DNA of 30,453 nucleotides from a virus, in IMG/VR virus record IMGVR_UViG_3300006737_000114, positions 1 to 30,453 of that record; one strand, 5' to 3'. Positions 7,039 to 15,270 of the stretch are shown in pieces; within the stretch, counting starts at the first letter, position 1, and every line of letters begins with the position of its first letter. The notes below the pieces were generated by a model that had not been told where the DNA came from, did not search any database, and was given only the letters and a program-made list of their open reading frames with translations. Position numbers and translations under genes: made by a program.

Positions 7039-7433
7039 GAACTGCACTTTGGTTTTCCGCATTTGGAACGCCAAGCACTGGTTTACTCCTCCCATATACC
7101 GCTCAATCGCCAAGTCTTTTTAAGCGCATAAAATTTGAAAGTAAAAAGGATGTTTACGATGAAATTTATAGAATTTTATCAGAAGATAATGTTCAAAAGT
7201 TTGGAATTGGAAAAAGTTTATATTTTCAATTACCATTTTTTTGCAACCCATCTACTATTATTTCAGATTGGTGTTGGCAAATGATTGAAGATTACCACAT
7301 AATAAAAACATATAATGTTCCATTATGCACTAATTTAAATGAATTAGACGTTTTTACATCTGACTGCTTTATTCAAATAGAAAATGAATTAGAAGAAATT
7401 AAAAAATATAAGGCATCTGAAAATGGCAACTAA
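7035..7433 (+). CDS. Tail assembly chaperone extension, -1 frame (gpT-like)
   Basis: Reading frame of about 130 residues in the -1 phase of the preceding gene. It has no ATG at its head; the only early start is a TTG at 7035 with no good ribosome binding site. The frame is open upstream to 7014, just past the slippery heptamer at 7017-7023, so it is best read as the C-terminal part of a fusion: the junction would read ...ETPL then RYWRLRTALWF. The extension has a Trp/Phe/Cys-rich middle and an acidic helical end. In lambda the matching T part binds the tape measure. Overlaps the tape measure ATG at 7423. Confidence 0.75.
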   Translation: MRTALWFSAFGTPSTGLLLPYTAQSPSLFKRIKFESKKDVYDEIYRILSEDNVQKFGIGKSLYFQLPFFCNPSTIISDWCWQMIEDYHIIKTYNVPLCTNLNELDVFTSDCFIQIENELEEIKKYKASENGN

Positions 7434-9465
7434 AAATGTAATATTAAAAGTAGGAGCAAAAGGGGTAAAAGGTACTGTAGCAGGACTTAAAAACGTTTCA
7501 GGTGGTTTAGTAAGTATTGGAAAAAAAGCAGCTGTTGTCAGCGCTGGGTTTGCCGCATTATCTACTAAACTTGCAGGAGATTTTCAAAAAAACCTTTTAG
7601 AAATATCTACATTATTAAAGGGTGATGTAGATAAAAGTCTAAATACAATTAGCCAGTCTTTAAAAAATGCTGCAAGTGCATCTGGACTAGCATTAGACTC
7701 ACTTTCAAAAGCTCAATATGATATTATTTCAGCGGGGTTTAGTAACGCATCTGATAGTGCTATAGTTTTAGAACAATCGATGAAATTAGCTGTTGGTGGT
7801 GTTACATCAGCTGCTAGTGCAGCAGACTTATTAACCTCGGCTATAAATGCTTATGGAGGAACGTCTGCTGATGCTCAAAGAATTAGCGATGTTTTATTTA
7901 CAACTGTCAAAGAAGGTAAAACTACTATATCAGAACTTGGTGGAAGTATTGGATTAGTTCTTCCTTTTGCTAAATCTTTTAATTTAAGTATTCAAGATGT
8001 GGGTGCTGCTTTGGCTGTTTTAACTGCTGGTGGTATAAGTACATCTGAGTCAGTAACTGCATTAAAAGGAGCAATAAAAGGATTAGAATCACCTAGTGAT
8101 ACAGCTAGAAAAGCAATGGCTAGTGCAGGAGTAGAAGTTATAAGATTTGATGATGGAACTGTAGATCTTTTAAAAACAATAGAACAGTTCAAAGGATTAG
8201 ATGCTGAATTAATAGCTAAATTTGTTCCTGAAGCAACCGCTCAATTAGCTATAAAAACTCTTGCTAACGATACTAAAGGTTTAAAAGATAGTATGGATGA
8301 GTTTAAAGACTCTTCTGGAGCTACTGAAACCGCTTTTGACAAGATGCAAACAGGCATAAATACTCAATTAAGTCGATTAAAAAATAATTTTAGCAATATA
8401 ATGATTACTATTGGCGATGCATTAGTTCAAAAACTACAACCTAAAATAGAAGCAATTAATACTCAATTTACAAAATTAAATGAAATAGGTTTTGATAATT
8501 TAGCTAAATCTATAAAAGATAATATTCCTTTAATATTAGATACATTAGTTGGTGCTTTTAAAGAAGCATTTAGAATGATTGAATTACAAGCTGGTTTATT
8601 TGCTAGAATCGTTATGGATAAAATTATGTTTAAAGATAACGATGAGTTACATAAGGAATTACAAAAAGCATTAAACAAATCTTTTGCTTTTAGCACAGAA
8701 AAAATAAAAACTGATGTCGCTGATATGTATAATAAAATAGTTTCTGATGCTACAATAGCAAGTGAACAGCAAAAAGCATTATCTGAAAGCGTGGTTGAAT
8801 CTGAAAAAGAAAAAGCAGAAGCAACTGGAGAAGAAGGTAAAAAGATTCAAGAAAAAATTGAATTTATTACTTTAGAGCAAATGAAAAGACAAGAACATGC
8901 TAATGCAGTTGAAGAAACAATAAAACAATTAGAAGCTGCTAATGTTAGTGACGTAGAAATACAAAAATTTAGAGCAGAACAAATAGCAAATTTTGAAAGA
9001 AAAATTCTGGCTGCAAAACAAGCAAGTGTTGGACAATTAGTAGGTTCTTTAGGTAAATTAAATCAAGCCTCTAAGGGTGCTGCTATAGTATCTAAAAGAT
9101 TAGCACAGACTCAGGCGTTAATTGATTCATATGCAGGTTATAATAGAGCCTTAGCATCATCAGCTCCACCTTTTAATTTTATAAGTGCTGCTGCAGTATT
9201 TGCTGCTGGTATAGCAAATGTCGTTGCTATTGAATCTCAAAAGTTTGCAAAAGGTGGTATCGTTCAAGGAGATCCGTCAAAAGGTGATACTGTTCCAGTA
9301 ATGGCTACGGCAGGAGAGCTTATTTTAAATCAAGCGCAACAAAATAATTTAGCAGGTAGCATGAGCGGAGTGACTGTTAATATAAGCGGTAATATAATTG
9401 GAGAAGAGTCTTTTGTAAGAGACACTTTAATACCAGAAATAGAAAGAGCGACAACCCTCGCATGA
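7423..9465 (+). CDS. Tail tape measure protein
   Basis: 680 residues. N-terminal TP901/PhageMin-type tape measure domain (about 50-260), with the repeating helical pattern and the NAYGGTSADAQRISDVLFTTVKEGKTTISEL-type block near residues 142-172, each part of which is typical. A long charged helical middle (about 340-540) follows, then a hydrophobic stretch near residues 580-605 (FISAAAVFAAGIANVVAI) and a Gly-rich end with FAKGGIV and a PVMATAGELILNQAQ motif seen at tape measure C-termini. By the usual 1.5 angstroms per residue the tail would be near 100 nm. Confidence 0.93.
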   Translation: MATKNVILKVGAKGVKGTVAGLKNVSGGLVSIGKKAAVVSAGFAALSTKLAGDFQKNLLEISTLLKGDVDKSLNTISQSLKNAASASGLALDSLSKAQYDIISAGFSNASDSAIVLEQSMKLAVGGVTSAASAADLLTSAINAYGGTSADAQRISDVLFTTVKEGKTTISELGGSIGLVLPFAKSFNLSIQDVGAALAVLTAGGISTSESVTALKGAIKGLESPSDTARKAMASAGVEVIRFDDGTVDLLKTIEQFKGLDAELIAKFVPEATAQLAIKTLANDTKGLKDSMDEFKDSSGATETAFDKMQTGINTQLSRLKNNFSNIMITIGDALVQKLQPKIEAINTQFTKLNEIGFDNLAKSIKDNIPLILDTLVGAFKEAFRMIELQAGLFARIVMDKIMFKDNDELHKELQKALNKSFAFSTEKIKTDVADMYNKIVSDATIASEQQKALSESVVESEKEKAEATGEEGKKIQEKIEFITLEQMKRQEHANAVEETIKQLEAANVSDVEIQKFRAEQIANFERKILAAKQASVGQLVGSLGKLNQASKGAAIVSKRLAQTQALIDSYAGYNRALASSAPPFNFISAAAVFAAGIANVVAIESQKFAKGGIVQGDPSKGDTVPVMATAGELILNQAQQNNLAGSMSGVTVNISGNIIGEESFVRDTLIPEIERATTLA

Positions 9466-12400
9466 GTTTATCAAATACCAACTATTTAAATATTGCTAAA
9501 ACAAAAAATGTAGAAGAAAATTGGTTATTTCAATTATTTAATCAAAATTCGTATTTAGAGTTTGATGGTGATGATGATTATATAGATTTAGGAGCAACAA
9601 CTAGTTCGTCTCCAACCTCATTAACCGCTACTGAAGACATGTCCGTTTCTTTTTGGGTTAAATTTAACGGAACTAGTCAATGGATTTACATGAATAATAG
9701 CGTAGATAGTAAATATGCTGGAGTAAGTATATATGTAGATGAAGATAGAAAATTTTCATTTTTGTATGGCGACAATACTGGTGTGTCGGGTAGCGATTTT
9801 TTAAGATTTAAAACAAGTACAACTTATGAAGATAATACTTGGTATCATGTTACTATTACTACAAACTTTTTTCAAAGTGGCACAACATTTTATGTAAATG
9901 GTTCAAGTTCAGACATAACTACTAATGGCTCAGGTAGTTTATCTTCTTCGTCAATTCAATATACAAATGGGAATGCATACATCGCTAGATCTAATCCTCA
10001 AAATCCCGATTCTTATGGAAATATATGTTTAAGAAATTTAGCTGTTTGGTCAGGTGTATTAGATTCAGATAATGCTGTTGCTATTTATAATAGTGGCAAT
10101 TTTTTAAGTTTAATAAACGATTTTGGCAATTATAATCAATCAACAAATCTTGTAGGATATTGGGAATTTAATAATGGCGACAACATAGCAACCGACTTAA
10201 CTGGTAATAGCGCTGCTGGAACTATATACGGAGCTTACTACAAAGATTTTTTAGGTCTTTCATTTGCAAATACTAAAGTAAGTGATACATACTATAATGG
10301 CGTAATAAAATCTTCTCCATCAATAAGAGAAACACTTGATTTAAAAAACTCTATTGCAAAATCAAGTAATTTAAGAATAAGCGCAATAAATTCTAAATAC
10401 AAAGGATTTAATCTAAGCGAAGAAATATTAGGTGGAAGTAATTACTATTATAATCAAACAGTAAAAGTTTATTCTCAGTTAAATAAAACAGATAAAATAA
10501 ACGATTGTATGCAATTATATCATGGAAGATTGTCTGATGTCTCTCATGATATTGAAAGTATAAATATGAATGTTGTTCAGCAAAGACCTTGGGATTTTAT
10601 AACTATTCCAAATACTAAAACAACAGAAAGAAAATTATTAATTCCAATTGCTTATGGAGATTATACTAGAAATGGAGCAAGCACTGTAGCAAATCCAAAA
10701 TTTAGGTCTACTTTAACATCATATGCTTATAGAAAAGTTGAATACAATAAAATTTCAGACGGGTTTGCTATATACCCTAATGTAAATAGTGCGTCTAGTG
10801 AAGCAGAATTAGCAATTTATAATGACCAATTTGATATGTTTATCCCTTTATCAAATGCTCAAGCAACAACTGTAAACACAGATGGAGCATTTCATGGAAA
10901 GATAGAAACAAGAGCGCAAAGAATATTTGGAGTAAGACCTGATTCAATTAGCACTATAGGAACAGTAAATAGCAGAATTACTGTTAGCAATTTAGACAGA
11001 GTAATTGACGCTGATAATACTAATTATGCTGAATTTTCTGCTAATTTTACTACATTTGTAGTTGCTGGGGCAAATTATTATTTAAACATAGACACCCCAG
11101 AAGAAGATGTTAGCTTTTTTAATTTAAAAAACGATGATGGTGACAGAGTATTAATAAATGATTCAGGCGGAATAAGTTCAAGCGATACAACGCTTACAAT
11201 TGACGATGTTAGTAGTTTGTTTGTGGGTTCAATTTTAAAATTAAAAGAAGAAATAGTAACTGTAACAAGTATTAACCCTAGCACCAAAACTTTAACTATT
11301 TCAAGAGGAGATTATAATACAACTGCGATTGCTCATTCTGATGATGATGAAATTTTTACTACTAATAATTATAACATATTACATTTAAAATACCAAATTA
11401 ATGTTACTCAAGCTGGAACAAATAATAAATTTCTTTTAATTGTTGGAAATGAAGGAGCTTTTTTTGTAGAAGAAACTCAATCTAGTATTTCAACTACTAC
11501 TAAAAAAATACCATTTCCCGGATTTTGCAAAAGAATAGTTTTATCAGTTAATTTTGTAGGAGATGGAGCTACTCCAATAGTTGGCAATTTTAGAATTTTT
11601 GATGCTTTTATAGTTGCAAGTAGAGAAAGTAAAAAACCAGAAAAGAATTTATATATTGCAAATGATGGATTAACTACAACTTTATCAGATACAACAACTG
11701 TTAGTGGTTTAGTTTCTTCCGGTTTACACGTTCATAGAGATTTACTTGCAAGGTTTACTGGGTATGATGTCAGAGATTCTGATTTATATAATTGGTCATC
11801 TGGTTTAAATGTTAATTCAATTAGGTCTGCATGGCTATCAAGAATTAGCTTAATAGATGAAGTAGATTTAAAAAAGGTTCTTGAAAAAATTCAAAAAGAA
11901 TTTGGATTTATTTTTAAATTTAGACCTGATGGAACTGGCTCTTACTGGACAGTAAAAGCAAGTTATGCTTCTAGTGATGTTGTAGAAACGCTAACAAAAA
12001 ACGATATTTCAAATATTAAAATATCTCATACACCTTTTACTGATTTATTAACAAAAATGAATGTAAATTATGTAAAGCATCCTGCACAATCCACATATTT
12101 GTCTACCATAGTTTCTGAAGATATTACGACTTCACCAACACCAAGACAGAGAATGAATATTAGAGCAAAAGAAAATACTGCAACTGTAAATCTTGATTAT
12201 AATTATAATAAACCCGGTAATGTGGATATTGGAGCAACTGGTTCAGACCCAGCAGATGGATATAGCGATTATTATATGAATATTTTTGGAGATGTTAGAA
12301 AAATAATATCATGTAATATTATAAATATTGGTAAAGGTTATAAATTAGAAGCTGGTGATGTAATTAAATTTGATATAAGTGAAATAAAACCATATGGAAA

Positions 12401-12482
12401 TGACTGGTCTAATTACTATATGATTACATCTGTTCAAAGAGGAGTAAAAAATATAAATATACAATGTAGAGAGGTAGGGTAA
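9462..12482 (+). CDS. Tail hub/tip protein with inserted LamG-type lectin domain
   Basis: 1006 residues; the ATG overlaps the tape measure stop. The N-terminal tip-protein domain (ENWLFQLFNQN at 19-29) is interrupted at about residue 30 by a concanavalin A-like LamG/pentraxin fold (about 30-260; YLEFDGDDDYIDLG at the start, VSFWVKF at 62-68, YHVTITT, and RNLAVWSGVL near the end) and resumes at DFLGLSFANTKVSD (262-275). The remainder is beta-rich, with a second small inserted-looking domain around 565-625, then a hub-like C-terminal half (about 760-1006). Probably closes the tail tip and binds host surface glycans. Which distal-tail or hub protein it equals cannot be fixed by eye. Confidence 0.8.
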   Translation: MSLSNTNYLNIAKTKNVEENWLFQLFNQNSYLEFDGDDDYIDLGATTSSSPTSLTATEDMSVSFWVKFNGTSQWIYMNNSVDSKYAGVSIYVDEDRKFSFLYGDNTGVSGSDFLRFKTSTTYEDNTWYHVTITTNFFQSGTTFYVNGSSSDITTNGSGSLSSSSIQYTNGNAYIARSNPQNPDSYGNICLRNLAVWSGVLDSDNAVAIYNSGNFLSLINDFGNYNQSTNLVGYWEFNNGDNIATDLTGNSAAGTIYGAYYKDFLGLSFANTKVSDTYYNGVIKSSPSIRETLDLKNSIAKSSNLRISAINSKYKGFNLSEEILGGSNYYYNQTVKVYSQLNKTDKINDCMQLYHGRLSDVSHDIESINMNVVQQRPWDFITIPNTKTTERKLLIPIAYGDYTRNGASTVANPKFRSTLTSYAYRKVEYNKISDGFAIYPNVNSASSEAELAIYNDQFDMFIPLSNAQATTVNTDGAFHGKIETRAQRIFGVRPDSISTIGTVNSRITVSNLDRVIDADNTNYAEFSANFTTFVVAGANYYLNIDTPEEDVSFFNLKNDDGDRVLINDSGGISSSDTTLTIDDVSSLFVGSILKLKEEIVTVTSINPSTKTLTISRGDYNTTAIAHSDDDEIFTTNNYNILHLKYQINVTQAGTNNKFLLIVGNEGAFFVEETQSSISTTTKKIPFPGFCKRIVLSVNFVGDGATPIVGNFRIFDAFIVASRESKKPEKNLYIANDGLTTTLSDTTTVSGLVSSGLHVHRDLLARFTGYDVRDSDLYNWSSGLNVNSIRSAWLSRISLIDEVDLKKVLEKIQKEFGFIFKFRPDGTGSYWTVKASYASSDVVETLTKNDISNIKISHTPFTDLLTKMNVNYVKHPAQSTYLSTIVSEDITTSPTPRQRMNIRAKENTATVNLDYNYNKPGNVDIGATGSDPADGYSDYYMNIFGDVRKIISCNIINIGKGYKLEAGDVIKFDISEIKPYGNDWSNYYMITSVQRGVKNINIQCREVG

Positions 12483-13558
12483 TGAGTTATCAACGAGTAT
12501 TAAAACCAAGAGCATATTTAAACATGATTGCTCCATCATTAATAAATGGCAAAATGTCACTAACTAGCGGAACGTATAGTAATTCAGATATAAAAATTGC
12601 TGGATTATCTACAGCACAAAGCGATGTATTGCAGTTATTTGATAACAATCCTTCAAATTCAATAAGTCTTGGAGGTAATGGTACATCTACAACAACATAT
12701 ATAACTATAGATACACACATGGTTCCAACAGATACGCTTCTTGGAGAAACTATGTTTGTAGCAATATTAAATCATAATTTAAAAACAGCTGAAGCTGGTT
12801 TTAGAGTACAAATAAGTGATAATAGTAATTTTACTGCTACTGATGCAGGTAGTGGTGGAGATGTAGTTGTGAGACCTGAATTAACTGAGGTTTGTAATGC
12901 CGTAGATGATACAAGTACAGGTTATCATGAGCCTGATAATAATGGTTGGTCTTTAATTACTTATAGCTCTGCTTTATCTGGAAACCTTGCTAATAATAGG
13001 TATCAAAGAATTGCAATTACACCTAACTCAACTAATTACGCAGCCAATGTTGAAATAGGTTGTATTGTATGGGGAATAGTATATGACTTTCCACAATCTC
13101 CAGATCTAAAAATAAATCAAAGTTTTATTAATGATAGTTTAAATATTACTGAATCTTTAGGTGGTCAAGTTTATGGTCATCTTACTTATAGCAATAATCC
13201 CGCTTGGTTAAGTATGTCAGACCCATTTGACAATAAAACAAGTGCAAGCGCTATATCATTTAAAAGTGGGAAGAAAAAACTAGACATGAGTTTTTCATAT
13301 TTACCAGATACTGATGTGTTTACAGAAAAATTATACGATGTAGATGATTCTACCAGTGATGATTCTATGATAAGTAGATTAATTTGGTTTACTAATAATG
13401 GACTACATCCTATTTTATTACAATATGATAATTCTGATGTAACTGATTTAGATGGTGATGATGAATTTTTATTTTGCAGATTAACTAATACTCCAACTTT
13501 TGAACAAGTGGCATATAGGCATTACAGTACTAATTTATCATTTGTAGAAGAATTTTAG
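12482..13558 (+). CDS. Distal tail structural protein, possible receptor-binding partner
   Basis: 358 residues, TAATG overlap with the hub gene. Beta-rich throughout with many Ser, Thr, Asn and Asp and no membrane or metal motif; the strand-rich middle and end (about 210-350) suggest beta-sandwich domains. It is the last gene of the tail module, directly before a structured RNA/terminator, so it most likely sits at the tail tip. No named family recognised. Confidence 0.65.
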   Translation: MSYQRVLKPRAYLNMIAPSLINGKMSLTSGTYSNSDIKIAGLSTAQSDVLQLFDNNPSNSISLGGNGTSTTTYITIDTHMVPTDTLLGETMFVAILNHNLKTAEAGFRVQISDNSNFTATDAGSGGDVVVRPELTEVCNAVDDTSTGYHEPDNNGWSLITYSSALSGNLANNRYQRIAITPNSTNYAANVEIGCIVWGIVYDFPQSPDLKINQSFINDSLNITESLGGQVYGHLTYSNNPAWLSMSDPFDNKTSASAISFKSGKKKLDMSFSYLPDTDVFTEKLYDVDDSTSDDSMISRLIWFTNNGLHPILLQYDNSDVTDLDGDDEFLFCRLTNTPTFEQVAYRHYSTNLSFVEEF

Positions 13559-13780
13559 TTTTAATAATTAAAATTTTAAAGTAAATTTAATATTACAAAA
13601 TCTCTTTGAGGGGTGGTTTATCTAACCGCATCCCAGCGGTGACCTTCTTGTTTAGATAATCACACTTCCACCCCTCTATTATTTAACCCTTTATAAACCC
13701 TATAAAAAAAATACTTTATATTTTAAATAGTTATAGTATATTGTATAGTGGTTATTAACAAAAAAACAAGGAGTTAGATA
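13559..13780 (+). promoter_or_regulatory. Intergenic control region between tail and early modules
   Basis: 222 non-coding bases, the longest gap in the window. It holds the stem structure at 13608-13676, then a pair of AACCCT motifs spaced 11 bases apart (13685 and 13696), then very A/T-rich DNA with TATAGT at 13732 and 13744 that could serve as -10 elements, and an AAGGAG ribosome binding site before the GTG at 13781. No convincing -35 box. It is the best place for an early promoter, and possibly an origin, but neither is proven. Confidence 0.4.
13608..13676 (+). terminator. Multi-stem RNA structure closing the tail operon
   Basis: Three nested stems can be drawn: outer GAGGGGTGG (13608-13616) with CCACCCCTC (13668-13676); middle TTATCTAA (13618-13625) with TTAGATAA (13652-13659); inner ACCGC (13625-13629) with GCGGT (13636-13640) around a six-base loop. 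It lies 50 bases after the last tail gene and is followed by an A/T-rich stretch, so termination is the simplest role. The middle and inner stems go beyond a plain terminator and could make it a stable non-coding RNA. Confidence 0.65.
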
Positions 13781-14224
13781 GTGAGAAATATTAAAAGAAG
13801 TTGTACAGAGTGTTTATCAGTGCTGCCCATAACTGATTTTCCTAAATCAGGTGGAGGAGGAGGCAGGAAAGGACTTGACGCTAATGGTAATCCGTATCGT
13901 AGACACCAATGCAAACCATGTCATTGGGATAGAAAGAAAAAGCTACCTAGTGGTAGATATGGTAAAGCTAAACTACTAAAAGAATATAAGTCTAAGTGTA
14001 GTTGCGTTGTGTGTGGTTATTCTAAAGAAAAAAGAGGTAAAAAGTTTTCTACATCAGTATTAAACTTTCATCATCATAACTCTGATAAATTTGCAAATGT
14101 TGGTAACATGATTAAGCAATATGGTTGGAATAGAATATTAAAAGAAATTTCTAAATGTATTGTACTTTGTTTTAATTGCCATATGGAATTACATGGTCAC
14201 GCAGTACATGAAATTGAGGTTTAA
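13781..14224 (+). CDS. HNH-type nuclease-like protein with extra Cys pairs, GTG start
   Basis: 147 residues, GTG start with AAGGAG 7-8 bases upstream. Zinc-binding pairs C8/C11 and C44/C47 come first; a second unit holds C75/C78, a FHHH stretch (residues 96-99) and C130-x-x-C133-H134 with H138. The CVVCG ... NFHHHN ... VLCFNCHMELHG layout is the HNH (treble-clef) nuclease pattern with structural zinc Cys. Free-standing HNH genes are often homing nucleases; it may instead work in replication or packaging. First gene after the control region. Confidence 0.75.
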   Translation: MRNIKRSCTECLSVLPITDFPKSGGGGGRKGLDANGNPYRRHQCKPCHWDRKKKLPSGRYGKAKLLKEYKSKCSCVVCGYSKEKRGKKFSTSVLNFHHHNSDKFANVGNMIKQYGWNRILKEISKCIVLCFNCHMELHGHAVHEIEV

Positions 14225-14440
14225 ATGATAGCACCAACTAATTTATTTGAATTACAAAAGCTAAGAAAAGAATATGATAAATTGAGTAGCTTTATAAGAA
14301 GCTTAGATGTTCATTTTGCATTTAATTCTGACATAGACTTAGCTATGTTATTAACTGAATTATTACTTATGCAAAAGCGTATTGATTTTATGATTACAGA
14401 GATGGATGCTTTTGAACAAAACGAATTGGGGGAAAAATGA
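14225..14440 (+). CDS. Small helical hypothetical protein
   Basis: 71 residues starting directly after the previous stop. Leu-rich with heptad-like spacing over most of its length, so a helical hairpin or coiled coil is likely. No motif. The stop overlaps the next ATG (ATGA at 14437). Confidence 0.65.
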   Translation: MIAPTNLFELQKLRKEYDKLSSFIRSLDVHFAFNSDIDLAMLLTELLLMQKRIDFMITEMDAFEQNELGEK

Positions 14441-14601
14441 TAGGAGAAATAAAACCAATGGTAACAGATGATGATTTTACACCATTTTTAAGATGGTTAG
14501 TTAAGAATTATGATTATAACGAAGAGCAAATAATTCATGTTGTAGAAAAACCATATCGATATAATAACTTATATAAGGAGTTTTTTAATGAAGAAGTCTA
14601 A
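14437..14601 (+). CDS. 54-residue acidic hypothetical protein
   Basis: ATG 14437 overlaps the preceding stop, with GGGGG/GGAA upstream; TAA at 14599-14601, overlapping the start of the winged-helix gene by 14 bases. Mixed acidic and aromatic composition. Not recognised; it is supported by exact coupling with genes on both sides. Confidence 0.5.
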   Translation: MIGEIKPMVTDDDFTPFLRWLVKNYDYNEEQIIHVVEKPYRYNNLYKEFFNEEV

Positions 14602-14908
14602 ACATCAAAAAATAAAAGAGCACTTAGAATCAGGTAAGTCTATTACAAGCTGGCAAGCAATACAAGAGTATAATGTTACAAGACTTGCTTCTGTTATTTA
14701 TTATTTAAAAAAAGAAGGTTTATTAATTGAAACTAAAAACATTGTAGAAAAAAATAGCAGCGGTGACACTATTAAATATGCAAAATATAAGCTGCTAAAT
14801 GTTAATAAAAATAATGATCAAATAGGTATGTTTAGTAATAAGCCAAAAGAATTTAAAAGGTGGTTAGATGCTCCACCTGTCTTTGATAAAAAAAAGCATA
14901 TAAGATAA
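14588..14908 (+). CDS. Winged-helix DNA-binding protein (HTH_39-like)
   Basis: 106 residues, AAGGAG ribosome site before the ATG. Residues 4-50 form a winged helix: HQKIKEHLESGKSI, then SWQAIQEYNVTRLASVIYYL as the helix-turn-helix, then LKKEGLLIETK. This resembles the short phage helix-turn-helix family HTH_39. The C-terminal 50 residues are charged and unassigned. It could regulate early genes or mark an origin; it is the only clear transcription-factor-like gene in the window. Confidence 0.75.
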   Translation: MKKSKHQKIKEHLESGKSITSWQAIQEYNVTRLASVIYYLKKEGLLIETKNIVEKNSSGDTIKYAKYKLLNVNKNNDQIGMFSNKPKEFKRWLDAPPVFDKKKHIR

Positions 14909-14914
14909 TCACAT

Positions 14915-14970
14915 GGGCATGGGGTTTTCCTCACACAACGTCATGTTTGGATTTCGCTTTCCTCATGCCC
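14915..14970 (+). ncRNA. Long-stem RNA hairpin in intergenic gap
   Basis: GGGCATGGGG (14915-14924) pairs over ten positions with CCTCATGCCC (14961-14970), with one G-U pair, around a 36-base loop. The G/C-rich stem stands out in A/T-rich DNA and is followed by AATCATTTAA rather than a U run. Candidate attenuator, weak terminator or small RNA within the early operon. Confidence 0.5.
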
Positions 14971-14992
14971 AATCATTTAATAGGAGATAATA

Positions 14993-15079
14993 ATGAAGAA
15001 AAATCATCCACTTTATAATAAATATAAACATTTACTAGTTTTTCCAATCAGTAAGCGTAGATGGTTTATAAAACTTTAG
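14993..15079 (+). CDS. 28-residue basic mini-protein
   Basis: ATG preceded by the strong site GGAGATAATAATG, which is repeated word for word before the next two mini-genes. The product is basic with a hydrophobic middle (HLLVFPI) and no known motif. The strong and repeated ribosome site is the main evidence that it is translated. Confidence 0.45.
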   Translation: MKKNHPLYNKYKHLLVFPISKRRWFIKL

Positions 15080-15088
15080 GAGATAATA

Positions 15089-15157
15089 ATGGAAAACATA
15101 ACAGCTATAAATAAAAATGGTAATATATATTATATTTATAAAACAGGTTGGAGATAA
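15089..15157 (+). CDS. 22-residue mini-protein
   Basis: Follows the second copy of GGAGATAATAATG, nine bases after the previous stop. Very short and Tyr/Asn-rich, with no motif. It may be a translated leader or spacer peptide rather than a functional protein. Confidence 0.35.
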   Translation: MENITAINKNGNIYYIYKTGWR

Positions 15158-15159
15158 TA

Positions 15160-15270
15160 ATGAAAGACTTTTTTGAAAACTTTGAGATGTGGGTGTTTTT
15201 ATATATTACCGCAGCATTTACAGCTTTAATAATACAATTTTTAATTAAACTAATATATAGGAGTATATAA
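15160..15270 (+). CDS. 36-residue single-pass membrane peptide
   Basis: Third copy of GGAGATAATAATG, two bases after the preceding stop; its stop overlaps the next ATG (TAATG at 15268-15272). A hydrophobic segment covers about residues 11-29, with an acidic N-terminus and basic C-terminus (N-out or N-in undecided). Small early membrane peptides of phages often inhibit host functions or exclude other phages, but no such activity can be claimed. Confidence 0.55.
   Translation: MKDFFENFEMWVFLYITAAFTALIIQFLIKLIYRSI

Larger units (their letters stand above)
14982..15162 (+). repeat. Three identical ribosome-site repeats
   Basis: GGAGATAATAATG occurs three times, ending at ATG 14993, 15089 and 15160. 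Each places a strong site seven bases before the start of a mini-gene. The coding parts between them do not resemble one another, so the repeat is limited to the translation start. It may result from repeat-based gene shuffling or selection for one expression level. Confidence 0.75.

Noticed and set aside
7035-7433. Independent gene started by TTG
   Set aside because: No ribosome site and a perfect slip site just upstream in the right phase make a frameshift product more likely.
13559-13780. tRNA gene or CRISPR array in the longest gap
   Set aside because: No cloverleaf with acceptor stem and T-loop can be drawn, and there are no regular repeats with spacers. No tRNA or CRISPR was seen elsewhere either.
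13781-14224. Transposase or integrase
   Set aside because: The Cys/His layout fits an HNH/treble-clef unit; there is no DDE or tyrosine recombinase motif and no flanking inverted repeats. No integrase was found in the window.
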